The notes under the pieces were generated by a model. The model had not been told where the DNA came from and did not search any database. It saw only the letters and a list, made by a program, of their open reading frames with translations. A stretch of DNA of 27,994 bases from JAGOUY01 sp964541725 (GTDB lineage Bacteria; Patescibacteriota; Patescibacteriia; 2-12-FULL-60-25): contig CAZIQG010000004.1 in NCBI GenBank assembly GCA_964541725.1, positions 1 through 27,994 of the forward strand, read 5' to 3'. Every line of letters starts with the position of its first letter. Position 1 is the stretch's first letter. Shown piece by piece: positions 1 to 6,684 of the stretch. The position numbers and the translations under genes were made by a program.

Positions 1-2
1 TG

Positions 3-503
3 ACCGAGTACTCTCAAGCGCTACCAAGTGGGGACAACGCGTGAAAAAGTTACAAATTAGGCATTCGGTATCTTATTTGCCCGGAATCTCAATGTCTAAA
101 AACACAAGAAGATTCTCAACATTGGTCATTCATCAAAAAAGAACATGGCCTCACCTTATTAAAAAGAAAAGATCCCGCACCTCGTGCATTTATTAGAGAG
201 AGCGCGGCAGGAATAGACTACAAAGCAAATATCCTTCTTTACACGCCTAATAAGGTTGTCATAAACACCTCTTCTCCTCACGGAGGGGAGTTAATCCTGT
301 CTGATCGATCGGATCCTGGCTGGCAAGCTTCTATCGATAACGAACCTTCAATACCAACCCAAACGAGACCCGACGGGTTACGCTCCGTATATATCCCTCC
401 AGGATCACATACTGTAACTTGGTCCTACGTTCCTAGGGGATTAAAAATCGGAATACTCATTTCTCTCTCATGCTTAATTATCATCGCTGTGAGGCGGTAT
501 TGA
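3..503 (+). pseudogene. C-terminal part of a YfhO-like membrane protein, frame interrupted
   Basis: Reading the frame that ends at the TGA 501-503 gives a continuous peptide back to codon 45. Family-like signatures are LGIRYLI near its start, DPGWQASIDN in the middle, PPGSHTV followed by SYVPRG, and a last membrane helix (GILISLSCLIIIAV). This order matches the C-terminal end of YfhO-type bacterial membrane proteins, large multi-pass proteins linked to glycosyl transfer or lipid-carrier metabolism. The same frame has a stop (TGA, 42-44) just upstream, and no ATG, GTG or TTG start follows it before the conserved part. The gene is therefore either broken or carries a sequence error; a run of five A at 44-48 is a candidate indel site. 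The rest lies outside the window. Family assignment is from remembered motifs and is moderately sure. Confidence 0.6.
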
Positions 504-527
504 CTGAAGTACATAACTAGATAAAGT
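500..527 (+). promoter_or_regulatory. Candidate sigma-70-type promoter of the 538 gene
   Basis: A -35-like TTGACT (500-505) and a -10-like TAAAGT (522-527) are separated by 16 bases. The expected transcription start is near 534, only about four bases before the ATG at 538, so the mRNA would be almost leaderless. The -35 box overlaps the stop codon of the preceding gene. This is a consensus match only. Confidence 0.45.
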
Positions 528-537
528 AAAATACACT

Positions 538-1137
538 ATGCATAGCCCCATCCTCATTTTTCTGAGTAGCGCCCTCGCCCTCATCTCCCCGTTCATCTAT
601 GCACGCGCCATCTTAAAAGGAGAAGCAAAACCACATCGCACCACACGCTTCGTTCTCTTCATTATTGCCGCTCTCTCGACGGCGACTCTATTCGCCAATG
701 GCAATACAGTTGCTGTGTGGCTAGCCGGCGCAACCCTCATTCAAGGCGCGATCATCCTAGGGCTAAGCATTAAATATGGAATGGGTGGTTGGGCAAAAAT
801 CGATCTCGCATGCTTAGCCATCGCGATCCTGGGAATCATTGTCTGGCAAACAACGAAAAATCCTGTACTTGGCCTCTACTGCTCCATACTCGCTGACTTT
901 ACCGGTATGGTTCCTGCATTAATCAAAACATATCGCTTCCCAAAAACAGAAATCGCCACCTTCTTCGCCCTCGACATTCTCGCCGCCTTCTTAAGCTTAG
1001 TAGCCAACCAAACATTCACTCTCGAGAATATTTCATACCCAGTTTATATCGCAGCCATCAATACAATCATGGTCGCCCTCATCCTCTGGCCGCGCCTTAA
1101 AACTGCCCCTGGATCAAACGACCACAATGCCCAATAA
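538..1137 (+). CDS. Multi-pass membrane protein, PQ-loop-like pseudo-repeat
   Basis: The 199-residue protein is almost entirely hydrophobic, with about seven predicted helices (near 4-24, 36-53, 57-77, 86-102, 108-126, 140-156 and 166-184). Two stretches resemble each other: one near residue 18 (P, then a basic loop, then KPHRTTRFVLF) and one near residue 123 (GMVPALIKTYRFPKTE followed by FFALDILAAF). Each has a proline in a helix followed by a short basic loop, which gives a three-plus-one-plus-three layout reminiscent of PQ-loop/SWEET-type transporters. That is a structural analogy, not a family hit; I do not recognise a named family. The ATG lies just after a promoter-like sequence and no ribosome binding site is visible. 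The 3' end overlaps the convergent phospholipase D gene by 41 bases. Confidence 0.8.
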   Translation: MHSPILIFLSSALALISPFIYARAILKGEAKPHRTTRFVLFIIAALSTATLFANGNTVAVWLAGATLIQGAIILGLSIKYGMGGWAKIDLACLAIAILGIIVWQTTKNPVLGLYCSILADFTGMVPALIKTYRFPKTEIATFFALDILAAFLSLVANQTFTLENISYPVYIAAINTIMVALILWPRLKTAPGSNDHNAQ

Positions 1138-2368
1138 CCTTTCTCCATAAGGGACGGCGTTTCCATTGTTTATAGGTCACCAAACGTGAATTCTTTTTAT
1201 CTTGCTCAAATACCTTTACTTGCTCCGCGGCAAATTTCTTATCTAAGACATTCACATTCATCTCATCGTTGATACGAAACGAACGACCATCACAATTGGC
1301 CGAGCCAATACTCACAAATTCATCATCGACGATAAAAATCTTGCCGTGATGCATGGTGGGCTGGTATTCATAAATATTCACCCCCGCCTGCAATAACTTC
1401 GCCCAAGAAGAACGCGATACCTCTTGCAATAAACGCTGATCGGTCTTGTCTCCCGGGACAACAATTTCGACTTTCACCCCCCGTCTTGTAGCGGCGTGGA
1501 TAAGGGCGCGCGACAACGATAGATCTGGGACGAAATATGCATTCAAAATCCGAATGCTCTTTTTCGCACTCGCGATGGCTAAAAGAAACATGAGCCGAAC
1601 TGCCTCAATCCCATCCGCCGAACTCGTAAATAATTGGCCAGATATCTCGCCCTTTGGAACCAAGGTCGGAAAGTATGCCTCTCCCTCTAACACCCGCGCA
1701 TGACTCTTCAGCCAATTCTCCATAAACGCCGCCTGCATCTTGGCCACAATCGGCCCCTCAAAGCGATAATGGATATCACGCCAGGCCAACATCCCATCTA
1801 CGTCGTGTAGCCATTGGTCTGCAATCCCGGCTCCACCGGTAAACCCCACCTTACCATCCACCACCAAAATCTTCCGATGCGAACGGTTATTCAAACGCGG
1901 CAACGTATACCAATGCGGCTTACGATATTTAATTACGCGAATCCCCGCTTCTTTCATGCAGCGATAGTGCTCATCATGCAAATCCGTACTCCCCATCCAA
2001 TCCAAAATGACATGCACCGACACCCCCGCCTTAGCCCGCTCACTCAAGGCCGCCGTAAAGGAAGAACAGACGCGTCCAGACGAACACACAAAACTCTCGA
2101 GATTGATACTCACCTTGGCCTTTTTAATCTCCTCAATCATGGCCGAAAAAATCTCCTTTCCATCCACCAAGGTCTGGATCGAATTCCCCTCACAAAAGTC
2201 CGCCGACAACACCCCTGACATCGAGCGAGTAAACGCCTCATCCCCCACCACGTAGGTTGGCTTTACATAATACCGCTCTATCGCCTCACGGGTACGAATA
2301 TTAAACAAAACCAACAACAAAAGCGTGGTAATAAATACCGAACCCATCAACAGCAAAAGTGTCTCCAT
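1097..2368 (-). CDS. Cardiolipin synthase-like phospholipase D family protein
   Basis: A 423-residue membrane-bound phosphatidyltransferase candidate of the PLD superfamily. One N-terminal membrane helix (about 2-22) is followed by two HKD motifs: HRKILVVDG with its histidine near residue 164, and HGKIFIVDD near 341, each followed by the usual glycine/serine stretch (GFTGG and SIGSANCDGRSF). Two HKD half-sites in about 420 residues fit bacterial cardiolipin synthases (Cls), which join phosphatidylglycerol to a second phospholipid at the membrane. Other PLD-type activities cannot be excluded. The frame is open 30 codons further upstream, but the extension would overlap the CYTH gene and is not hydrophobic. 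The ATG at 2368 puts the helix at the N-terminus and has a weak AAGG just before it. The 3' end overlaps the convergent gene at 538-1137. Confidence 0.88.
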   Translation of the reverse strand: METLLLLMGSVFITTLLLLVLFNIRTREAIERYYVKPTYVVGDEAFTRSMSGVLSADFCEGNSIQTLVDGKEIFSAMIEEIKKAKVSINLESFVCSSGRVCSSFTAALSERAKAGVSVHVILDWMGSTDLHDEHYRCMKEAGIRVIKYRKPHWYTLPRLNNRSHRKILVVDGKVGFTGGAGIADQWLHDVDGMLAWRDIHYRFEGPIVAKMQAAFMENWLKSHARVLEGEAYFPTLVPKGEISGQLFTSSADGIEAVRLMFLLAIASAKKSIRILNAYFVPDLSLSRALIHAATRRGVKVEIVVPGDKTDQRLLQEVSRSSWAKLLQAGVNIYEYQPTMHHGKIFIVDDEFVSIGSANCDGRSFRINDEMNVNVLDKKFAAEQVKVFEQDKKNSRLVTYKQWKRRPLWRKVIGHCGRLIQGQF

Positions 2369-2417
2369 AGCCTTACGTACCCTAGACCTTAATGCACATT
2401 CGGTCAACGAAAACCGA

Positions 2418-3008
2418 TTACCTCTTATGCTCCAGTAGCGCGGCCGGAGGAGACGCAAATGTAATAGATCTCAACTCCTTAATCGCCTGCGCAGAAATAT
2501 GGTACACATCCTGATAGGCCGGCTCAATCCCTCCATGAGTCTTTTGTGACCAGTCAAACCCTAAAAGATCAGACACCCCATGAATCTCCTGCTCCGAACC
2601 CCCCTCAATCTCTACAAGAGGCTGAATCCATGGCCACCAATCAATCACAACCTCACACCCCATAAGCATCCACGTCTCGCGCCGATTCTCCTGAAAAGAC
2701 GTCTCAACCAATCCCACCGACTGCAAAAAATCACAGGCACGATCAAAATCATCCACTTCCACCATCACCTCACTCATCCCCTGCATCGTCTCCGCGGCAA
2801 TCCGTTTATAACTCATCGTCACTTTATCCCCCTCATCCCGCACCCTTACCCACGCCCCCACGGCCCGCAAAGACAATTCCAAAAAATCAAACGTCTTGCG
2901 TTTCATCAACCGCTCTGGATGGACGAGCGTAGCCCCAACCTCCTTTAACCGACGACGGACATCCTCAGAATCAATCCGCAAAAACTTGGCTTCGTACTCG
3001 TGAGACAT
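2418..3008 (-). CDS. CYTH-domain protein (class IV adenylate cyclase/thiamine triphosphatase fold)
   Basis: The protein starts MSHEYEAKF, which holds the ExExK signature of the CYTH triphosphate-tunnel family. It continues with the expected alternation of strands carrying charged residues (RKTFDFLELSLR, WVRVRDEGDKVTMSYK, VMVEVDDFD, ETWMLMGCEVVIDWWPW, LVEIEGGSEQE). At 196 residues it is the normal length for stand-alone CYTH proteins, which bind triphosphates with metal ions and hydrolyse or cyclise them. The actual substrate here cannot be told. The open frame runs 69 codons further upstream (to a GTG at 3215), but that extension is unlike the family, so the ATG at 3008 is preferred. A -10-like GATAAT lies at 3022-3027, giving a very short leader. 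The phospholipase D gene begins 49 bases downstream. Confidence 0.82.
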   Translation of the reverse strand: MSHEYEAKFLRIDSEDVRRRLKEVGATLVHPERLMKRKTFDFLELSLRAVGAWVRVRDEGDKVTMSYKRIAAETMQGMSEVMVEVDDFDRACDFLQSVGLVETSFQENRRETWMLMGCEVVIDWWPWIQPLVEIEGGSEQEIHGVSDLLGFDWSQKTHGGIEPAYQDVYHISAQAIKELRSITFASPPAALLEHKR

Positions 3009-3358
3009 ATACCATAGAAACATTATCGTCAGAGAAGAAAAAGAACAAGCAGAGATTGCAAAAACAGCTCTCCCTGGGTAAAGTCTCGAAAAGAGAAGGT
3101 AATAACACGAGCAGAACTGATTCAAAGAAAGATGAGGGGCGAAAACGGCCTCTTCGCCGCACTCCTCGCAAACCCCAAGTTCGCCCTCCCGGCATGGTGG
3201 ACACGCGGACAACACTGGACAAGCGACTGCCGCTCAACCCACCGCTAGCGACCAACCCCCTCTTCCTCATAAGGGAAATATCTTCTTACCTTCCAGATTC
3301 AAGTTCATGAACCATCGTGGACTAGAACCTGAGTGCTTACTCACTATTTCCACATCCT
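3009..3358. other. 350-base intergenic gap
   Basis: No convincing gene is seen. On the minus strand the CYTH frame stays open through here and encodes a short stretch with two CxxC pairs (CPPC and CEEC, about 3170-3210), but there is no good start or start signal for it. A small inverted repeat (GGCGAA 3138-3143 with TTCGCC 3153-3158) lies within the same stretch. The gap presumably holds the divergent promoters of the CYTH gene (-) and the GFA gene (+). Confidence 0.5.
3303..3343. promoter_or_regulatory. Palindromes upstream of the GFA gene
   Basis: GTTCATGAAC at 3303-3312 is a perfect ten-base palindrome. TGAGT (3330-3334) and ACTCA (3339-3343) form a second perfect inverted repeat with a four-base loop. 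Both lie 15-56 bases before the ATG at 3359, where a repressor or activator could act. No regulator is encoded nearby, and short palindromes also occur by chance. Confidence 0.25.
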
Positions 3359-3712
3359 ATGTCCAACATCCATAAAGGAGGCTGCCATTGCGGCGCGGTA
3401 CGCTTCGAAGCCGAGATCGATCCATCCAACCCAATCGTCTGTAACTGCTCCATCTGTGCCAAAACCGGGTACTGGCTGACCTTTGCTCCCGCCGATAAAT
3501 TCAAACTCGAATCCGGCGAAGACAACCTCACCGATTACCAATTCAATAAAAAGATGATCCATCATCTCTTCTGCAAAACCTGCGGCATCCGCTCCTTCGG
3601 TCGCGGCAAAGGCCAAGATGGAACAGAAATGATCGCTATCAACGTCCGCTGTCTCGATGATATCGACTTAGACACGCTTGAACCACAGAAATTTAATGGT
3701 AAGGATCTATAA
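3359..3712 (+). CDS. GFA/CENP-V domain zinc protein
   Basis: A 117-residue protein with the full cysteine pattern of the GFA (glutathione-dependent formaldehyde-activating enzyme)/CENP-V fold. CHCGAVRF (C9, C11) is followed by CNCSICAKTG (C28, C30, C33) and FCKTCGIRSFGRG (C72, C75). These cysteines bind two zinc ions in the known structures. Family members are small cytoplasmic proteins, some acting on glutathione adducts, most of unknown substrate, so a formaldehyde role should not be assumed. The length matches compact bacterial members. The ATG has no ribosome binding site but lies directly before the conserved region. The stop overlaps the convergent uppP stop by six bases. Confidence 0.9.
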   Translation: MSNIHKGGCHCGAVRFEAEIDPSNPIVCNCSICAKTGYWLTFAPADKFKLESGEDNLTDYQFNKKMIHHLFCKTCGIRSFGRGKGQDGTEMIAINVRCLDDIDLDTLEPQKFNGKDL

Positions 3713-4486
3713 GATCCAGAACAACAGCAACGCAATTACGATGCGATAAAATCCAAAGATCAAAAAGGTATGACCGCGTACAAACGCGGTCAATGCTTTT
3801 ACAGAAGCAAGCGCAACCAAGAAAGAAATGACGCATCCAAACAACATGAGGCCAAATTGATCACGAGAAAAACTCGAAGCATTCTTCAATAAATCCAATC
3901 CCACCGCCGCCCCCATCGTTGGAATGGCGACTAAAAAAGAAAATTCTACCGCCGTCTTCCGCTTAAGTCCCAGCCACATCCCTCCCAAGATCGTTGAGGC
4001 TGAACGCGAAACCCCAGGAATAACCGCGAGCGCCTGAAACAACCCAACGCCAAGGGCTTGCTTATAGCTAATCTCTTCCACCCCCTTTTCTTCCTTCCCC
4101 TCTTTCTGATGCAAAAACTCAAATCCCATCAACACAATTCCCCCAATCAACAACGACCACAAGATAATCGACGTACTCCCCAACAAAAATCCTTTGATGA
4201 ACGGATATAAAACCACTCCGATAATACCCGTAGGGATAAACGCTACCACGACTCGCTGAATAAGCTTCCAATCTTTCAATAACCGTTTAAACCACAAACT
4301 CACCACCGCCAAGATCGCCCCCAACTGGATCGCAATATCAAAGCTCTTTAAAAACTCCGTCTCCGGCAACCGCAAGAGCTTCCCCGCCAAAATCAAATGC
4401 GCGGTCGAAGACACGGGCAAAAATTCGGTTTTGCGTTCTATAATCGCTACGAGGTGGGGGTGGTGTTTGTAAAAACAATATAACAA
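3707..4486 (-). CDS. uppP: Undecaprenyl-diphosphatase UppP, aberrant N-terminus
   Basis: An integral membrane phosphatase that turns undecaprenyl diphosphate into the monophosphate carrier for cell-wall synthesis. The catalytic TEFLPVSST (about 20-28), the IQLGAILAVV helix and PGVSRSAST (about 157-165) are clear, and the 259-residue length with many helices fits BacA/UppP. The N-terminus is odd. The family normally has a hydrophobic helix ending in an EG(L/I) just before TEFLP; here the residues are ERK, preceded by a polar His/Pro-rich stretch, and the only start in frame is a TTG at 4486. The nucleotides upstream do not give a better version in any frame. The true start is therefore uncertain, and the 5' end may be damaged or misassembled. 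A terminator hairpin separates it from the upstream nitroreductase gene, so it probably has its own promoter. Confidence 0.85.
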   Translation of the reverse strand: MLYCFYKHHPHLVAIIERKTEFLPVSSTAHLILAGKLLRLPETEFLKSFDIAIQLGAILAVVSLWFKRLLKDWKLIQRVVVAFIPTGIIGVVLYPFIKGFLLGSTSIILWSLLIGGIVLMGFEFLHQKEGKEEKGVEEISYKQALGVGLFQALAVIPGVSRSASTILGGMWLGLKRKTAVEFSFLVAIPTMGAAVGLDLLKNASSFSRDQFGLMLFGCVISFLVALASVKALTAFVRGHTFLIFGFYRIVIALLLFWIL

Positions 4487-4519
4487 AACTATAACCCTTT
4501 GCCCCCAATAACAAAAATA

Positions 4520-4547
4520 AAAAACGACCCTGCACAGAGTCGTTTTT
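4520..4547 (-). terminator. Rho-independent terminator after the nitroreductase gene
   Basis: A nine-base perfect stem (4520-4528 with 4539-4547) and a ten-base loop are followed on the minus strand by a T-rich tract. It lies seven bases past the nitroreductase stop. Because the stem flanks are A/T runs on both sides it might also act on the plus strand. Confidence 0.8.
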
Positions 4548-4553
4548 ACATCC

Positions 4554-5189
4554 CTATTTCACAAACTCCACCACCTCCTCAAACACCCGTCTCACCTTTG
4601 GACGCTTGGCCGCCGAATCCTCCCCACGATACCCAAATGCGATCATACTTGTTGCCGTCAGGTTCTTTTCTTTGAGTCCAAGCACCTCATCCACTCCTGC
4701 AGGCATAAACCCTTCCATCGGCCCCGCATCAATTCCAAGCAAAGCCGCCGTTTCAATCATAATGCCCAGAGGAATGTACGTCTGGCTCCGCACCCACGCA
4801 TCTACCTCTGCATCACTTTTCCCCGCCAACGATCTCTCAACCATATTCTTAAGGCCATCCAATTTAGCTGGATCAACCCCTTGCTGCTTCGCACTACGCT
4901 CAATCAGCTCTTGCGTAATATGTTGGCGCGCATCCGTCCGTCGAGCCACAACCACTAAATGGGAAGCATCCGTAATCTTTGGTTGATCAAATCCAACCTC
5001 ACGCAACTTAGCACGAATCTCTGGATTCTCAATCACTAAAAACTTCCAAGCCTCAAGCCCAAAGGAGCTTGGAGCAAGACCAGCTGCCTCTAAAATCGCC
5101 CGCATCTCTTCTGGAGAGACACATTTCTGTGGATCAAACACCTGTGTCGCGTACCGCCAATTCAAGGCATTGAGAATTTCTTGGATCAT
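4554..5189 (-). CDS. Nitroreductase family NAD(P)H-dependent oxidoreductase
   Basis: A 211-residue FMN flavoenzyme of the NfsB/NfnB type, which transfers hydride from NAD(P)H to nitro compounds, quinones or similar acceptors. Family landmarks are NWRYATQVFDP near the N-terminus, APSSFGLEAWKFLVI (FMN-binding strand), IPLGIMIETAALLGID and GPMEGF, then a C-terminal IAFGYRGED strand. Length and motif order are normal for a full gene. The natural substrate is unknown. The ATG at 5189 sits about seven bases after the start predicted from a good promoter match, and no ribosome binding site is visible. A strong terminator follows, so this looks like a single-gene transcript, possibly with read-through from the DoxX gene. 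Confidence 0.9.
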   Translation of the reverse strand: MIQEILNALNWRYATQVFDPQKCVSPEEMRAILEAAGLAPSSFGLEAWKFLVIENPEIRAKLREVGFDQPKITDASHLVVVARRTDARQHITQELIERSAKQQGVDPAKLDGLKNMVERSLAGKSDAEVDAWVRSQTYIPLGIMIETAALLGIDAGPMEGFMPAGVDEVLGLKEKNLTATSMIAFGYRGEDSAAKRPKVRRVFEEVVEFVK

Positions 5190-5202
5190 AGGAATACTAT
5201 TT

Positions 5203-5230
5203 ATTTTATTAAGATACGTTACGCATTCAA
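5203..5230 (-). promoter_or_regulatory. Candidate promoter of the nitroreductase gene
   Basis: On the minus strand TTGAAT (5225-5230) and TAAAAT (5203-5208) match -35 and -10 boxes at four and five of six positions, with 16 bases between them. The predicted start (near 5196) leaves a leader of about seven bases. The -35 box lies inside the end of the upstream DoxX-like gene. Confidence 0.5.
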
Positions 5231-5629
5231 ACTCGTATTCTTGCGCCGGTCTTTTACATACTTCGACAAGGAAAAATCATCCGCGCCAAACAACGCCAAG
5301 GCCAAGGTCGCACCTGCCAACCCAAAGTCACGTACACCCACGGCATTGATCCCAAGCTCACGGGCAATCAACAATAGATGGACGCCTAATACCAATCCCA
5401 ACAAACGAACAAACAATCCTAAGACCAACAAAACTCCGGCCACAATCTCAAACCAACCATTTAGATTGATAATTGTAGCCGCGGTCATGCCAGACATGCT
5501 CATCGCCCAATCTGGGACCATACTCATCCAGATATTAGGACTCGTAAGCTGGGAAATCCCAAACCAGATATAAACCGCTGCCAATGATAAACGGAGCAAA
5601 AGCGGAGCATAACGAGACAAACCATTCAT
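5219..5629 (-). CDS. DoxX-like membrane protein
   Basis: A 136-residue protein with four predicted membrane helices. It begins with RYAPLLLRLSLAAVYIWFGISQL, which fits the DoxX family first helix (the R..LA..F...G pattern). The second helix NGWFEIVAGVLLVLGLFVRL and the ending GLAGATLALALFGADDFSL also fit. DoxX proteins are small inner-membrane proteins, some linked to redox homeostasis; the function here is unknown. The frame is open 62 codons further upstream, but that part overlaps a terminator hairpin and is polar, so the ATG at 5629 is chosen. No ribosome binding site is seen. It lies between two terminators together with the nitroreductase gene; both may serve redox functions, though that is only inference. 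Confidence 0.8.
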   Translation of the reverse strand: MNGLSRYAPLLLRLSLAAVYIWFGISQLTSPNIWMSMVPDWAMSMSGMTAATIINLNGWFEIVAGVLLVLGLFVRLLGLVLGVHLLLIARELGINAVGVRDFGLAGATLALALFGADDFSLSKYVKDRRKNTSLNA

Positions 5630-5695
5630 AAGCAAGAGATAGATAGCAATTAGACAAAAGATATCGCCAGCATAGCATGTTGACGATATGAATAA

Positions 5696-5730
5696 AAACG
5701 GAGACTTCTCATCAGGAAATCTCCGTTTTC
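5696..5730 (-). terminator. Rho-independent terminator after the DUF5666 gene
   Basis: A ten-base perfect stem (5696-5705 with 5721-5730) and a 15-base loop lie 19 bases past the stop of the upstream minus-strand gene. On that strand the stem ends in four T followed by TATTC, a modest U-tract. Confidence 0.7.
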
Positions 5731-5748
5731 TCTTCTCCCCTCTCTTAT

Positions 5749-6600
5749 CTAAGAGGAGAAATTGATCACCATGGAACTCGTTACCTGCGTTGAGCCCGTC
5801 ATCATCTTGCCCCACACCTGTACACGATCTCCCACTTTAAGATTCGTCCAGTCTTTTCCGTAATACGAGCTCGATGCCAAAATCGCTGCTACTACATTCA
5901 CCGTATACGTTTTCCCATCCATACCATTTAGCGTAAGCGTCGTCCCACTCAGGGCGGACACTGTTCCATTCAAACGTACCTGCTCTTGCTTAACCGTCAC
6001 ACGCACCTTATTCGCCATGACATTATTGTTCGTATTATTCCAAATCCCATCTACATGCACAGTCGCACCAACCACCACATCCGCCAAGGTTGCCGCCGCT
6101 CCATTTTTCAAGAACTTCGTGTTTACAGAGGTTAACACCGTCTGCATTCCCCGATTCTGACTCTTGAGCACAAAGCTGTTGCCCGAAACAGATTGAACCG
6201 TGCCACTAAACGCGCCATTACGCGCCTGCAAAGAAAAATTTTCGATCGCCTTCGCTTTAATCGAAGCCCCAACCAACGTTCCCTGCACAAACACCTGGTC
6301 ATTCACTTGGATATCCGCAACCGTCATCGTCCCTCCATAGCGACGGACGAGTTTCGCCGAAGAGGCATCGATCACATAACTAGATCCGTTGTTCCCTAAC
6401 ACGGTAATATTCGTTCCCGAGAGAGCCGTAACCTTTCCCATCAAAGATACCTGTACATCCGTAGAAAGTTTTTTGGCATCCTGACGAACAGCCACCTTTA
6501 CCTTTCCATTGAGAGAAAAGGGTGACGTTTTCGCGAACCCAACATGGGGCATGAGCGTGGTTAATACTAACAAACTTCCAACAGACAAAGATTTCAACAT
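5749..6600 (-). CDS. Secreted DUF5666-type protein with three OB-like repeats
   Basis: The 283-residue protein has an N-terminal signal sequence (SLSVGSLLVLTTLMPHVGFA). Three repeats of about 70 residues follow, each opening with G(K/T)V..(L/V)SG and a strand-rich hydrophobic stretch, then a loop with LADV/VADI and a (V)GD.V.V.G turn (starting near residues 52, 129 and 210). This layout matches DUF5666, a predicted beta-barrel repeat common in surface or secreted proteins; no enzymatic residue is visible. A structural or ligand-binding role outside the membrane is plausible. An ATG at 6600 begins the signal peptide; the frame is open eight codons further upstream without added hydrophobicity. 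A strong hairpin terminator follows the gene. Confidence 0.75.
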   Translation of the reverse strand: MLKSLSVGSLLVLTTLMPHVGFAKTSPFSLNGKVKVAVRQDAKKLSTDVQVSLMGKVTALSGTNITVLGNNGSSYVIDASSAKLVRRYGGTMTVADIQVNDQVFVQGTLVGASIKAKAIENFSLQARNGAFSGTVQSVSGNSFVLKSQNRGMQTVLTSVNTKFLKNGAAATLADVVVGATVHVDGIWNNTNNNVMANKVRVTVKQEQVRLNGTVSALSGTTLTLNGMDGKTYTVNVVAAILASSSYYGKDWTNLKVGDRVQVWGKMMTGSTQVTSSMVINFSS

Positions 6601-6637
6601 AAGATAGGTAAGATGAATAAACAAAAAAACAGCGTTC

Positions 6638-6663
6638 TCCCTACCTATCTATACCGACAGGGA
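6638..6663 (-). terminator. Weak terminator-like hairpin after pyk
   Basis: On the minus strand TCCCT (6659-6663) can pair with AGGGA (6638-6642), and a run of seven T lies about ten bases past the stem (6622-6628). The stem is short and the T-run is displaced, so termination is uncertain. Confidence 0.35.
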
Positions 6664-6684
6664 CGAAAGATGTTACAGACGAGC

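Noticed and set aside
1..44. Recoding of TGA as glycine to rescue the YfhO-like frame
   Set aside because: TGA functions as a stop at the ends of several intact genes here (for example the dgkA-type gene, ybeY and the Big_5 gene), and the long genes have no internal TGA.
2971..3310. Open frames on both strands of the gap before the GFA gene (99 and 84 residues)
   Set aside because: Their products are low-complexity, Arg/Ser/Pro-rich, without recognisable motif or start signals, and they overlap each other and the CYTH start.
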